A stretch of DNA of 34,377 nucleotides from JAATGA01 sp047605605 (GCA_047605605.1 JASGFG010000037.1:1-34377); one strand, 5' to 3'. Shown: positions 1-7,640, numbered from the stretch's first letter. Numbers and translations are program-made. Notes: generated by a model from the sequence alone, not told the origin.

Positions 1-177
1 CTGAAACGAGGAATCGGGTTCGATCTTGACCAGATCGTCCTGCCCGTCCAGTGCGACCGCGCCGCCCGATGCCTCGGCCCCGTTCAGATAAATGCCGTCC
101 TGCGCCCCGTTCGCGGCCGCGCTGTCCTGCACGATCTCGCCGCTGTCGTCGAAGGTGTAATGCGCAAACACTGGCAT
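1..177 (-). CDS. LamG/concanavalin A-like domain protein, N-terminal fragment
   Basis: This is the first 59 codons of a gene that runs off the left edge of the window. The protein begins MPVFAHYTFDDSG, and residues 8-59 (YTFDD, LNGAEASGGAVALDG, DDLVKIE) have the pattern of the first strands of a LamG/concanavalin A-like jelly-roll domain. In Rhodobacterales such N-termini commonly open large secreted proteins with RTX-type calcium-binding or Hint repeats, so secretion without a cleaved signal peptide is likely. That is inference, because the C-terminus is not in the window. The ATG was chosen because it follows a GAGGGA ribosome binding site, and the family usually starts at exactly this MPxFxHYTFDD motif. 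Product class is moderately sure; the full function is unknown. Confidence 0.65.
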   Translation of the reverse strand, partial: MPVFAHYTFDDSGEIVQDSAAANGAQDGIYLNGAEASGGAVALDGQDDLVKIEPDSSFQ

Positions 178-518
178 CGCCGTTCCCTCACTTGCCACAC
201 TGCCGGTTGCCCGGCCTTACCCGATCAAACTGCCCGCAACGTCCCGCGATACAAGACGGACGGACCCATGAGCGGCCCGTGCGAAGCGGACCACCGTGTC
301 AAAAGGCGCCTGTCGTCAGATGTGGTGCAAGGGAGCCGCAAGGGGCCGCGCGACCCGATGCACCTTCCGCAGGAAAACCGCTGCGGCGCGACAATACGCG
401 CCCGGCACTTTCCCTCGCACGCAGACCGGACCCAAGGGTCCGCACCACTGAACGACCGCCCCCACGGCCATTCCGCCCACGCGGCGGAACACATATTCGA
501 TACCGCGCAACTTGGTTT

Positions 519-589
519 CGGAAAAGAAAAAAAGGCCAAAAAGCGGCGTGCGCAGGGCAAGGCCCTGCTGTCGGCGCCGCTTTTCGGCC
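519..589 (-). terminator. Strong minus-strand intrinsic terminator
   Basis: Arms GGCC-A-AAAAGCGGCG (534-548) and CGCCGCTTTT-C-GGCC (575-589) pair, with a second nested stem GCAGGGC/GCCCTGC (552-558 and 562-568) around a 3-nt loop. Read on the minus strand, the last GGCC is followed by TTTTTTTCTTTT. This is a canonical Rho-independent terminator signature for leftward transcription. The nearest leftward gene end is 428 bases upstream of it (1017), so it may end an unannotated transcript. Confidence 0.7.
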
Positions 590-948
590 ATTGTTCGTGG
601 CAGCCGCGTTCCGGAATTTCAACCAAAGATTGCGCCAAAATTCCACCAGGGATTGCAAGACAAAATGAAACCGGAAAAAATCGAAGCACACGCAAGGGAC
701 TGTCGCCCTGCCAGAAACAGAACAGCCGTTCCGATCGGTGCTGTTCCTTGCCCCACCCCGGACGGAAGACTCTTTGCGCGCCATCGCGGGGCATGTTTCC
801 GAAAGCGCATCAATATGTGCCATCGGCGCCAGAAGATCGGCAATCGAACACGATGCAGCCATCAAGCGCCGAATCGCAGCCGCCTAAAGCTGGCGAAAGC
901 GAACCATCCCGGTCCGCCGGGATCGTTCGGGGCGGCAAGGATCCCTCC

Positions 949-976
949 CCCCCTGACTGCCTCCAGTCCAGGGGGG
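949..976. terminator. G/C-rich hairpin downstream of the DUF3008 gene
   Basis: The left arm CCCCCCTGACT and right arm AGTCCAGGGGGG pair with a single bulged base around the loop GCCTCC. It lies about 40 bases beyond the stop codon of the minus-strand DUF3008 gene and may end or stabilise its mRNA. There is no T-tract on either side, so the terminator call is weak. Confidence 0.4.
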
Positions 977-1016
977 ATGGCCGCTCGCGGGACCGGCCAT
1001 TTATCCGTAACGCCTG

Positions 1017-1205
1017 TTACTTGTCTTCGACGTGATCCGGCAGACCGTCGAGCTTGGTGGAGGCGAAATCCTCCAGCTCCTGCTCGGTCATCGTCTCATA
1101 CATCTCTTTCGATGCGCCGAACAATTCGCTGACCTTGACCTCGCCGCGCTTGGCGGCAAGGGCGGCGCCCGCGGCGCGTTGCTGGGCCTTGGATCTGGCG
1201 GGCAT
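1017..1205 (-). CDS. DUF3008 family small protein
   Basis: A 62-residue protein starting MPARSKAQQRAAGAAL and containing GASKEMYETMTEQELEDFAS. This matches the DUF3008 family, whose members are about 60 residues, start MPAxSKAQQxAAGAAL and have a central KEMY...LEDFAST motif. No biochemical function is established for the family. The protein is small, highly charged and probably cytoplasmic, with a basic N-terminal half and an acidic C-terminal half (DGLPDHVEDK). The ATG at 1205 follows GGGAGG at good spacing. A longer in-frame start at 1292 adds residues unlike the family and is rejected. It appears to be monocistronic. Confidence 0.85.
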   Translation of the reverse strand: MPARSKAQQRAAGAALAAKRGEVKVSELFGASKEMYETMTEQELEDFASTKLDGLPDHVEDK

Positions 1206-1380
1206 GATCGCCTCCCGTGACGGAAAAAGACGAAACGCCGTTCCGCGCACCGAGTTCCTTGTCCGCCAGGCCCCACCGGGCCAAAGCGCCATCCCGCCTG
1301 ATGCTCACAAACCTGCGGCGCGGACCGGAAGAGTGCGCCCCCCCCCGCAGCCGGGCCGGATCACGCGAGCAGAAAACCTG

Positions 1381-1836
1381 TCACCCCAGCCGGTCCCTGA
1401 TCATCGGCCCGACCGCGCCGAAATCCATCTGGCCGGCGTATTTCCCTTTCAGCGCGGCCATGACCCGCCCCATGTCGCGGATGCTGCCGGCGCCGGTTTC
1501 CGCGATGGCGGCGGCGATGGCGGCCTGAACCTCGTCGGCCGACAGCTGGCGGGGCAGGAATTCCTCGATCACCTTGATCTCGGCCAGTTCCTTTTCGGCC
1601 AGTTCCACCCGGCCGCCTTCCTCATAGGCGCGGGCGGATTCCTGGCGCTGCTTGACCATCTTGCCCAGGATGGCGCGGATCTCGGGATCGCCCACCTCGG
1701 CCCCCGCCTCGGTGCGCACGGCGATCTCGCGGTCCTTGATCGCGGCGTTGATCAGGCGCAGCGTCGACAGCCGGTCGGCCTCGCGGGCCTTCATCGCGTC
1801 TTTCAGCGCGGCCGCCAGCCGTTCGCGCAAGGTCAT
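1381..1836 (-). CDS. GatB/YqeY domain-containing protein
   Basis: A 151-residue protein, MTLRERLAAALKDAMKAREADRLSTLRLINAAIKD..., which is the full length of stand-alone YqeY-family proteins. The family shares the helical C-terminal domain of the GatB subunit of tRNA amidotransferase. A role in tRNA-dependent amidation is often suggested but not proved. Typical features are the R-x3-LR-LINAAIKD stretch near the N-terminus, the central QR.ESA..YE..GR..LA.KE..E motif, and the C-terminal DMGRVMAALKGKYAGQMDFGAV block. The ATG at 1836 follows AGGGGG. An upstream extension to 1914 is not family-like. It is divergent from carA, an arrangement common in Rhodobacterales. Assignment to the family is secure. 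Confidence 0.92.
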   Translation of the reverse strand: MTLRERLAAALKDAMKAREADRLSTLRLINAAIKDREIAVRTEAGAEVGDPEIRAILGKMVKQRQESARAYEEGGRVELAEKELAEIKVIEEFLPRQLSADEVQAAIAAAIAETGAGSIRDMGRVMAALKGKYAGQMDFGAVGPMIRDRLG

Positions 1837-1953
1837 CGGGAACCCCCTGTCTTTGGTCCGGCCACAGCCTAGCGCGAAAGGCCGCGTATCACAACTGCGG
1901 GGCGCCGCCGCCATCCCATTGATTTACAACGAAATTCTTTCGGACACAAAGGC

Positions 1954-1982
1954 TTGACCCTTGCCCCCGCCCCCCTTAGGTT
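1954..1982 (+). promoter_or_regulatory. Candidate sigma-70 promoter of carA
   Basis: TTGACC at 1954-1959, a 17-base spacer, then TAGGTT at 1977-1982. Spacing is ideal and the -35 element matches 5 of 6. It would give a leader of about 23 bases before the carA ATG at 2013. Confidence 0.6.
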
Positions 1983-2012
1983 CCGGCCAATTTGCCGAAA
2001 TGGAGTCGCCCC

Positions 2013-3179
2013 ATGTCCGTCAGCGCCGAAAGCCTGCCGAAACCCACCGCCTGCCTTGCGCTTGCGGACGGCACGATCTTCTACGGCAAGGGCTTTGGCG
2101 CCGTGGGCCAGACGGTGGCGGAACTGGTGTTCAACACCGCCATGACCGGCTATCAGGAAATCATGACCGACCCCAGCTATGCCGGACAGGTCGTGACCTT
2201 CACCTTCCCCCATATCGGCAATACCGGCACCACGGCCGAGGATGACGAGACGGCCGAACCCGTCGCCGCCGGGATGGTGGTGAAATGGGACCCGACCGAG
2301 CCGTCGAACTGGCGCGCGGCGGGCGATCTGGTCCAGTGGCTGACCGCCAAGGGCCGGATCGGCATCGGCGGCATCGACACCCGCCGCCTGACCCGCGCCA
2401 TCCGTCAGCAGGGCGCCCCGCATGTGGCGCTGGCCCATGACCCGGACGGCAATTTCGACATCGCCGCCTTGGTCGCCCGCGCCCGCGGCTGGAAGGGTCT
2501 GGTCGGGCTCGACCTGGCCAAAGATGTCTCCTGCACCCAATCCTATCGCTGGGACGAAAAACGCTGGGCCTGGCCCGAGGGCTATACCCGCCGCGAAGGC
2601 CCCGGCCTGCGGGTCGTCGCCATCGACTATGGCGCGAAACGCAACATCCTGCGCTGCCTCGCCTCGTCGGGCTGCGAGGTGACGGTGCTGCCCGCCACCG
2701 CCACGGCCGAGGATGTGTTGGCCCTGAACCCCGAGGGGGTGTTCCTGTCGAACGGCCCCGGCGATCCGGCGGCGACCGGCGAATATGCCGTGCCGATGAT
2801 CCAGGGCGTTCTGGCGGCCGACCTGCCGGTCTTCGGCATCTGCCTGGGCCACCAGATGCTGGCGCTGGCGCTTGGCGCGACCACGGTCAAGATGAACCAC
2901 GGCCACCATGGCGCGAACCACCCGGTCAAGGATCTGACCACCGGCAAGGTGGAAATCACCAGCATGAACCACGGGTTCACCGTGGACAGCCAGACCCTGC
3001 CCGCCGGGGTTTCGGAAACCCATGTGTCGCTGTTCGACGGGTCGAACTGCGGCATCGCGGTGGACGGCAAGCCGGTGTTCAGCGTGCAGTATCACCCCGA
3101 GGCCAGCCCCGGCCCGCAGGACAGCTATTACCTGTTCGACCGTTTTGCCGAGGCGATGAAGGCCCGCCGCGCCGGGTGA
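2013..3179 (+). CDS. carA: Carbamoyl-phosphate synthase small (glutaminase) subunit
   Basis: This subunit hydrolyses glutamine and channels ammonia to CarB, which makes carbamoyl phosphate for arginine and pyrimidine synthesis. The 388-residue protein has the usual length. Residues 15-155 form the N-terminal CPSase small-chain domain, including NTAMTGYQEIMTDPSYAGQ. Residues about 200-385 form a class I glutamine amidotransferase domain with the nucleophile elbow GICLGHQ (Cys277) and the QYHPEASPGP motif (His361, Glu363), so the catalytic triad is complete. The ATG at 2013 was chosen because TGGAG lies 7 bases upstream. A TTG start at 1992 is possible in frame but has no ribosome binding site. 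carB is not in the window, which is not unusual in this order. Confidence 0.98.
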   Translation: MSVSAESLPKPTACLALADGTIFYGKGFGAVGQTVAELVFNTAMTGYQEIMTDPSYAGQVVTFTFPHIGNTGTTAEDDETAEPVAAGMVVKWDPTEPSNWRAAGDLVQWLTAKGRIGIGGIDTRRLTRAIRQQGAPHVALAHDPDGNFDIAALVARARGWKGLVGLDLAKDVSCTQSYRWDEKRWAWPEGYTRREGPGLRVVAIDYGAKRNILRCLASSGCEVTVLPATATAEDVLALNPEGVFLSNGPGDPAATGEYAVPMIQGVLAADLPVFGICLGHQMLALALGATTVKMNHGHHGANHPVKDLTTGKVEITSMNHGFTVDSQTLPAGVSETHVSLFDGSNCGIAVDGKPVFSVQYHPEASPGPQDSYYLFDRFAEAMKARRAG

Positions 3180-3202
3180 TCCGGCGGATGGACCGAATTT
3201 CG

Positions 3203-3218
3203 TTAACCTTGCCTTAAC
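3203..3218 (+). promoter_or_regulatory. Consensus CtrA-binding site
   Basis: TTAA at 3203-3206 and TTAAC at 3214-3218 are separated by exactly 7 bases, which is the full alphaproteobacterial CtrA box TTAA-N7-TTAAC. It ends 38 bases before the ATG of the glycosyltransferase gene, and no other gene starts nearby. Confidence 0.65.
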
Positions 3219-3256
3219 CAAGGGCTGCGACCTTCGGTCATCCGACCGGAGGTTCA

Positions 3257-5092
3257 ATGCCCGCGACCCCGCTGCGACACCTTCCTGCCCCCGTGGGTGC
3301 AGATCTGGCCCGCGACATTGCCGTCGGACCGGATGCCACGGTTGCGGCGCTTGCCGCGCGCGGCGCGCGGGCCGACTCCTTGCCCGCGGTGCTGATCTCG
3401 CAGGGCCTGGCCCGGCAAGAGGCGGTCTATGCCGCCCTCTCGCGCCGCAGCGGCCTGCCCCTGGCGGATCCGCTCTTGCGCTCGACGCCTGCGGATGCGC
3501 TGTTGATCGACCGGCTGGGGGCAGAGTTCTGCCTGCGCGAAAGGCTGGTCCCGGTCTGCGATGCGGGCGGCGCCGTCCTGGTCGCCGCCACGCAGCCGGA
3601 CGCGTTGGAACGTCATGCCTCGCGGCTGGCGGCCACGTTCGGCAAGGTTGTGCCCGCGCTGATCACACCGCAGGCGCTGGATGCCGCCATCGGGCGCGTG
3701 CGCGGGGCGCAACTGGCGCGCAAGGCCGAAGCCAGCGTGGACGAGCGTGAAAGCTGCCGCAGCTGGGGCCGCACCGCGCGCGTTCCGCGGGCGATGCTGC
3801 TGGCCCTGCTTGTGGCTGCGCTGGCGTTCTGGGCACCGGGCGCGCTGATGGCGGCACTTACGGCATGGCTGGTCCTGTCGCTGGCGCTTTCCATGGGGTT
3901 GCGGCTGGCCGCGGTGCTGGCCGCGCTGCGCCCCGCCTTGGCCGAGCCGCCTGCCCCCATCATCGCGCGCATCCCCACGGTTTCGATCATCGTCGCACTT
4001 TACCGCGAAAGCCGCATCGCCCCCCGGCTGGTCCGGCGTCTGGGGCGGCTGGACTGGCCGCGCGAACATCTGGACCTGATCCTTGCGGTCGAGGAAGATG
4101 ACATCGCCACCCGTCTCGCGCTGGAACAGGCGGGCCTTCCCGGCTGGATGCGCATCGTGACCGTCCCGGCGGGCCAGCCGCGCACCAAGCCCCGCGCCCT
4201 GAACTACGCGCTTTCGCATTGTCGCGGTTCGATCATCGGCGTCTATGATGCCGAGGATGCGCCCGAGCCGGACCAGATCGCGCGGGTGGTCGAACGGTTT
4301 CATTCCCGCGGCGCGCAGGTCGCCTGTCTTCAGGGGCGGCTTGACTACTACAACCCGCGCACCAACTGGCTTTCGCGCTGTTTCACCATCGAATACGCGG
4401 CCTGGTTCCGCATCATCCTGCCCGGAATCGCCCGGCTGGGCATTCCCGTTCCCCTGGGCGGCACGACGCTGTTCTTCCGCCGCGCCGCGCTGGAGGACCT
4501 GGGGGGGTGGGATGCGCACAACGTCACCGAGGATGCCGACCTTGGCATCCGCCTGTGGCGGCACGGCTATCGGACCGAGTTGATCGACACCGTGACGGGA
4601 GAGGAGGCGAATTGCCGCGCCCTGCCCTGGATCAAGCAGCGGTCGCGCTGGATCAAGGGCTACATGATGACGTGGCTGACCCATATGCGCGATCCGCTGC
4701 GGTTGTGGCGCGAACTGGGGCCGCAGGGGTTCATGGGGTTCCAGATCCTGTTCCTCGGGTCGCTGACGCAGGCGCTGTTCGCGCCGGTGCTGTGGTCGTT
4801 CTGGGCCTTTGCGCTCGGACTGCCGCATCCGTTGGCGGGGATGCTGGCGCCGGGGCTTCTGGCCGGGATGACTGGGCTGTTCATCGCGTCGGAACTGCTG
4901 AACATCGCCATCGGCATCGCCGGGCTGCGCCGCACGCGGCACCGTCTGCCCCTGCTCTGGGTGCCGACGCTGCATCTCTATCACCCGCTCGGCACATTCG
5001 CCGCGTGGAAGGCCGCGTGGGAAATGGTGATGCGGCCGTTCTGGTGGGACAAGACGGCACACGGCGTATTCGACGCGAAAGATCGCGGTTAG
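3257..5092 (+). CDS. Membrane glycosyltransferase, family 2, with N-terminal MshEN-like domain
   Basis: A 611-residue protein. Residues 1-150 resemble the MshEN/type II secretion GspE N-terminal domain (short L..LI..GL....-type helices, then LVPVCDAGGAVLVAAT), a domain that in some proteins binds cyclic di-GMP. Two membrane segments follow at about 178-222. A GT2 catalytic domain starts at 241 (TVSIIVALYRES) with the nucleotide-binding DAED (331-334), the acceptor-site TEDAD (424-428) and QRSRW (461-465), the Q-x-x-R-W motif of processive glycosyltransferases. More membrane helices follow at about 492-555 and 565-590. The likely role is inner-membrane polymerisation or export of a cell-surface polysaccharide; the sugar is unknown. 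GGAGG precedes the ATG. A CtrA box just upstream suggests cell-cycle or motility-linked control. Confidence 0.9.
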   Translation: MPATPLRHLPAPVGADLARDIAVGPDATVAALAARGARADSLPAVLISQGLARQEAVYAALSRRSGLPLADPLLRSTPADALLIDRLGAEFCLRERLVPVCDAGGAVLVAATQPDALERHASRLAATFGKVVPALITPQALDAAIGRVRGAQLARKAEASVDERESCRSWGRTARVPRAMLLALLVAALAFWAPGALMAALTAWLVLSLALSMGLRLAAVLAALRPALAEPPAPIIARIPTVSIIVALYRESRIAPRLVRRLGRLDWPREHLDLILAVEEDDIATRLALEQAGLPGWMRIVTVPAGQPRTKPRALNYALSHCRGSIIGVYDAEDAPEPDQIARVVERFHSRGAQVACLQGRLDYYNPRTNWLSRCFTIEYAAWFRIILPGIARLGIPVPLGGTTLFFRRAALEDLGGWDAHNVTEDADLGIRLWRHGYRTELIDTVTGEEANCRALPWIKQRSRWIKGYMMTWLTHMRDPLRLWRELGPQGFMGFQILFLGSLTQALFAPVLWSFWAFALGLPHPLAGMLAPGLLAGMTGLFIASELLNIAIGIAGLRRTRHRLPLLWVPTLHLYHPLGTFAAWKAAWEMVMRPFWWDKTAHGVFDAKDRG

Positions 5093-5719
5093 GCATCAGC
5101 CGCAGGGCACAGCTCAGGCCGTGCCGCGCCGCCCTACCGCGTCCACCCTGCGCCTACCCTGCGCCCTTGGGCGGAAACGGGAACGCTCCGGGTCCGACAT
5201 GGCCACCGCAGCCCTGCCACATGATCCCGACAGCGGCAGGTCGGATACCCATGCGCAGCCATGCGACAAGGAGCTTGGCGGGCATCCCCTGTGCAAGCCT
5301 CTGTGCAACCCTCCGCCATCACGGCATCCCGAACAGCCGGCACAGGCGCGGAGGTTCGGCGATCGCCTGCTGCCGGGTCGCCCGGGCGGCTGAACACCCG
5401 GCACGGGGGGAGGTTCGTGGATCGTCTGATGCGGGGTCGTCCGGACGGTTGAACTCCCGGCGCGGGCGGCGCTTTCGGGGATCGCCTGCTGCGGGGTCGT
5501 CCGGGCGGCTGAACAGCCAGCACGGGCGGGCACTTTCGGGGATCGCCTGCTGCGGGGTTGTCCGGACGGCTGAACTCCCGGCACGGGCGGGGGGCTGTCC
5601 TTCAGGATCTTCCCCGATGGGGTCGAAGATCACGCGGCATCCGGCCCGTAGCCAAGACCCGGCCCCTGCGGCTGGCCCTCTGCGTAACGGCCGGCCCTTC
5701 GCCCGGATCGCGGACAGGG
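5093..5719. other. 627-bp gene-free region between convergent genes
   Basis: No credible ORF is present. The first 240 bases show nothing recognisable apart from an imperfect repeat of CTGTGCAA (5290-5309). The rest is dominated by a tandem repeat of about 60 bp (see next entry). The genes on both sides end here, so any transcription is 3' readthrough or an independent RNA. There is no obvious T-tract terminator. Confidence 0.6.
5331..5596. repeat. Tandem repeat, about 60 bp, four copies plus a partial fifth
   Basis: Units begin with GAAC at 5331, 5392, 5451, 5511 and 5572, giving lengths of 61, 59, 60 and 61 bp. Shared blocks are GAACnnCCGGCACGGG, GATCGCCTGCTGCGGGGT and a palindrome just before the next unit. 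Unit length varies by single bases, so no reading frame is conserved and the repeat is probably not coding. The palindrome differs among units in a paired way: CGCCCGGGCG in unit 1, CGTCCGGACG in unit 2, CGTCCGGGCG in unit 3, TGTCCGGACG in unit 4. Confidence 0.85.
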
Positions 5720-6355
5720 CTACCGCGTCCGCAGCCCGCCGGCATCGACCATCAGCCGCGTCTCGAACGCCTTCGAGATATGGCTGCGCAGGGCGGATTG
5801 CGCCGCCTCTCCGTCGCGGGCCTCGATGGCGCGGACGATGCGGTCGTGTTCGTCCAGCGCGGCGGCATCGCGCCCCTCGGCCGCAAAGGAGGTCGTCGCC
5901 ATCAGCGCCATCGACCGGTGCAGAAGGTCCAGCTGCTGCACCAGAAAGCGGTTGTGCGAGGCGAGGTGGATCTGCCGGTGGAACCGCTTGTTTGCCCGCG
6001 CCAGCGCCCTCGGGTCGCCGCCTTCCAGCGCGTGATCCTCTTGCGCCATGCTGCGCAGGACGCGGATCTCCTCGTCCGTGGCGTGGCGGGCGGCAAGGCG
6101 GGCGGCCAGCCCCTCCAGTTCGGTCCGCACGGCGTAAAGTTCGGCCAGCTGGTTGTGGTCCAGCGAGGCGACGATCAGGCTGCGCCCGTCGCGGGTCAGC
6201 ATCGACTGGGTTTCAAGGCGTTGCAACGCCTCGCGCACGGGGGTGCGGCTGACCCCCAGCCGCTCGGCCAGTTCGGATTCGACCAGACGGTCGCCGGGTT
6301 TGTAGACGCCGCCCTCGATCGCCTCGAGGATCAGCGAATAGGCATCCTTCTGCAA
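5720..6355 (-). CDS. GntR family transcriptional regulator, FCD domain
   Basis: A 211-residue DNA-binding regulator of the FadR subfamily. Residues 1-60 carry the winged helix (YKPGDRLVESELAERLGVSRTPVREALQRLE). Residues 70-200 form the all-helical FCD ligand domain, with candidate metal or ligand His residues in FHRQIHLASHN and SALRSHI. Such proteins usually repress genes for uptake or breakdown of small organic acids or amino acids. The ligand cannot be told from sequence. The start is a TTG at 6355: it is preceded at 7 bases by GGAGG, and there is no ATG before residue 52. It is divergent from the nucleotidase gene at 6460, which may be a target. Confidence 0.92.
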   Translation of the reverse strand: MQKDAYSLILEAIEGGVYKPGDRLVESELAERLGVSRTPVREALQRLETQSMLTRDGRSLIVASLDHNQLAELYAVRTELEGLAARLAARHATDEEIRVLRSMAQEDHALEGGDPRALARANKRFHRQIHLASHNRFLVQQLDLLHRSMALMATTSFAAEGRDAAALDEHDRIVRAIEARDGEAAQSALRSHISKAFETRLMVDAGGLRTR

Positions 6356-6459
6356 AGCCCGCCCTCCTGCCGCAGTCCGGTCGCGACACTAGCGGCGCGG
6401 GACCGGCCCGTCCACCCGCGGGATTGCCGCAGGACGCCCGCCGGCATAAGCTGCATGAC

Positions 6460-7122
6460 ATGCGCGACTTTTCCCATGTGACCACCTGGGTCTTCGACCT
6501 GGACAACACGCTTTATCCGCCTTCGGCCCGGCTGTTCGACCAGATCGAGGCACGGATGACCGACTGGGTGATGACACGGCTTTCGGTGGACCGGCCCGAG
6601 GCCGACCGCCTGCGCCGGCATTACTGGGCCACCTATGGCACGACGCTGGCGGGCCTGATGGCCGAACACGGGATAGAGCCTGTGGCCTATCTGGACCATG
6701 TGCATGACATCGACATGGCCGCGCTGTCGCCCGACCCGGTGCTGGCCGGGCGGATCGCCCGGCTGCCGGGCCGCAGGATCGTCTTCACCAATGCCGACAT
6801 CCGCTATGCCGCGCGGGTGCTGGCGGCGCGGGGGCTGTCTGGCGTGTTCGACGCGCTTTACGGGGTCGAGGAAAGCGGCTTTCACCCGAAACCCGCGCCC
6901 CGCGCCTATGCCGCCATCCGCGAGGTCGACGGCTTCGACCCCGCGCGCGCCGCCATGTTCGAGGACGACCCCCGCAACCTGGCCGAGCCACATGCCCTGG
7001 GAATGCGCACCGTGCATATCGCCCCCGCGGCGGCGCCCGCCCCCCACATCCATCACCACGCCCCGGACCTGAGCGAATTTCTTGGCCGGATCGTCCCCCT
7101 GGAAGGAGATCGCGATGACTGA
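6460..7122 (+). CDS. HAD family pyrimidine 5'-nucleotidase-like hydrolase
   Basis: A 220-residue HAD-superfamily phosphatase of the Sdt1/pyrimidine 5'-nucleotidase type. Motif I is FDLDNTLYP with the nucleophile Asp13 and acid/base Asp15. Motif II is the IVFTNAD stretch, motif III the Lys of FHPKPAP, and motif IV FEDDPRN. The D-L-D-N-T-L-Y-P signature with a following helical cap is typical of this subfamily, which removes phosphate from UMP, CMP or related compounds. The true substrate is not known. The ATG at 6460 was chosen because it puts motif I at the usual distance from the start; a TTG at 6424 is less likely. No strong ribosome binding site is visible. The stop overlaps the next ATG by 8 bases. 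Confidence 0.9.
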   Translation: MRDFSHVTTWVFDLDNTLYPPSARLFDQIEARMTDWVMTRLSVDRPEADRLRRHYWATYGTTLAGLMAEHGIEPVAYLDHVHDIDMAALSPDPVLAGRIARLPGRRIVFTNADIRYAARVLAARGLSGVFDALYGVEESGFHPKPAPRAYAAIREVDGFDPARAAMFEDDPRNLAEPHALGMRTVHIAPAAAPAPHIHHHAPDLSEFLGRIVPLEGDRDD

Positions 7123-7324
7123 CTCACACCCTGTCCCCCTGTTCGGCCCGCTGCAAGGCTGGTTGGCCACGCCGGCCGCGGGCATCGCCGTTCTGGTGCT
7201 GGCCGTTCTGGTCGTGCTGGGGGTTGCCGTGGCGCTGATCGGGCCGGCGGCACTGACGCTGCTCGGCCTTGTGGTGACAGTGGCGATGTTCGTGTTCTTC
7301 TTCGCCATTTCGCGCCCGAACTAG
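7115..7324 (+). CDS. Small membrane protein, two predicted helices
   Basis: A 69-residue hydrophobic protein that I do not recognise. It has a short polar start (MTDSHPVPLFGPLQGW) and two transmembrane segments at about 19-40 and 43-65, ending FFFAISRPN. The ATG lies inside the end of the nucleotidase gene, after AAGGAG, so translation is probably coupled. Its C-terminal half resembles that of the next gene product (GPAALTL...L...MFVFFFAIS against GLAALTL...L...MFAFFIAIS), so the two look like tandem paralogues. Function is unknown; a role as a small subunit or stress-related membrane peptide would be a guess. Confidence 0.75.
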   Translation: MTDSHPVPLFGPLQGWLATPAAGIAVLVLAVLVVLGVAVALIGPAALTLLGLVVTVAMFVFFFAISRPN

Positions 7325-7394
7325 CTGCGGCAATCCGCCGGATTGAGCGCCGGGCGCCCCCGTGTCACCTCCGGGGAGAAAAGAGGTGTTCCCG

Positions 7395-7640
7395 ATGCAG
7401 CATTCCCCCGCCCTGCCCGCGCCCTCGCGCATGATGCGCCTGTTCCATGCGATCCCGCTGATCGGCTGGATCGCCCGCGACATCGGGCGCGACGTGAACA
7501 ACGTGTTCTATGCCCTGCCGATCCTGGTGCTGTGCCTGGTGCTGGCGGTCAAGGTCTGGGGCCTTGCGGCGCTGACGCTGGCGGCACTGGCCATGGTGCC
7601 GGTCATGTTCGCCTTCTTCATCGCGATTTCCTGGCCCTGA
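7395..7640 (+). CDS. Small membrane protein, paralogue of the preceding gene
   Basis: An 81-residue protein that I do not recognise. A basic, partly amphipathic N-terminus (LFHAIPLIGWIARDIGRDVNN, residues 17-37) precedes two membrane segments at about 38-55 and 57-79. It ends MFAFFIAISWP, closely like the end of the preceding small protein. The ATG at 7395 follows GAGGT; an in-frame GTG at 7362 lacks a ribosome binding site. The 70-bp gap from the previous gene suggests the same transcript. Function is unknown. Confidence 0.75.
   Translation: MQHSPALPAPSRMMRLFHAIPLIGWIARDIGRDVNNVFYALPILVLCLVLAVKVWGLAALTLAALAMVPVMFAFFIAISWP

Larger units (their letters stand above)
178..1016. other. 839-bp gene-free stretch with structured elements
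   Basis: No ORF here has convincing protein character. The overlapping frames are Arg/Pro-rich shadows without recognisable domains or ribosome binding sites. The stretch holds a 16-bp palindrome at 427-442 (arms CGGACCC and GGGTCCG), a large hairpin with a minus-strand T-tract at 519-589, a loose inverted repeat GGAATTT/AAATTCC at 613-644, and a G/C-rich hairpin at 949-976. The middle part (about 480-700) is visibly richer in A and T than the surrounding genes. A small RNA or a long untranslated region is possible. I found no convincing promoter for either. Confidence 0.6.

Noticed and set aside
178..1016. Protein genes in the large left gap
   Set aside because: Several overlapping open frames exist on both strands, but none has a ribosome binding site, a hydrophobic core pattern or recognisable motifs.
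3254..5062. Long minus-strand open frame of 602 codons
   Set aside because: It mirrors the glycosyltransferase gene, is composed mostly of Arg, Gln, Pro and Gly, and lacks a ribosome binding site.
5114..5584. Minus-strand open frame through the 60-bp repeats
   Set aside because: Unit lengths of 59-61 bp change the frame from unit to unit, so no peptide repeat is conserved; it is Arg/Pro/Gly-rich and family-less.
5331..5596. CRISPR array
   Set aside because: The repeat units are nearly identical along their whole length, with no unique spacers and no cas genes nearby.
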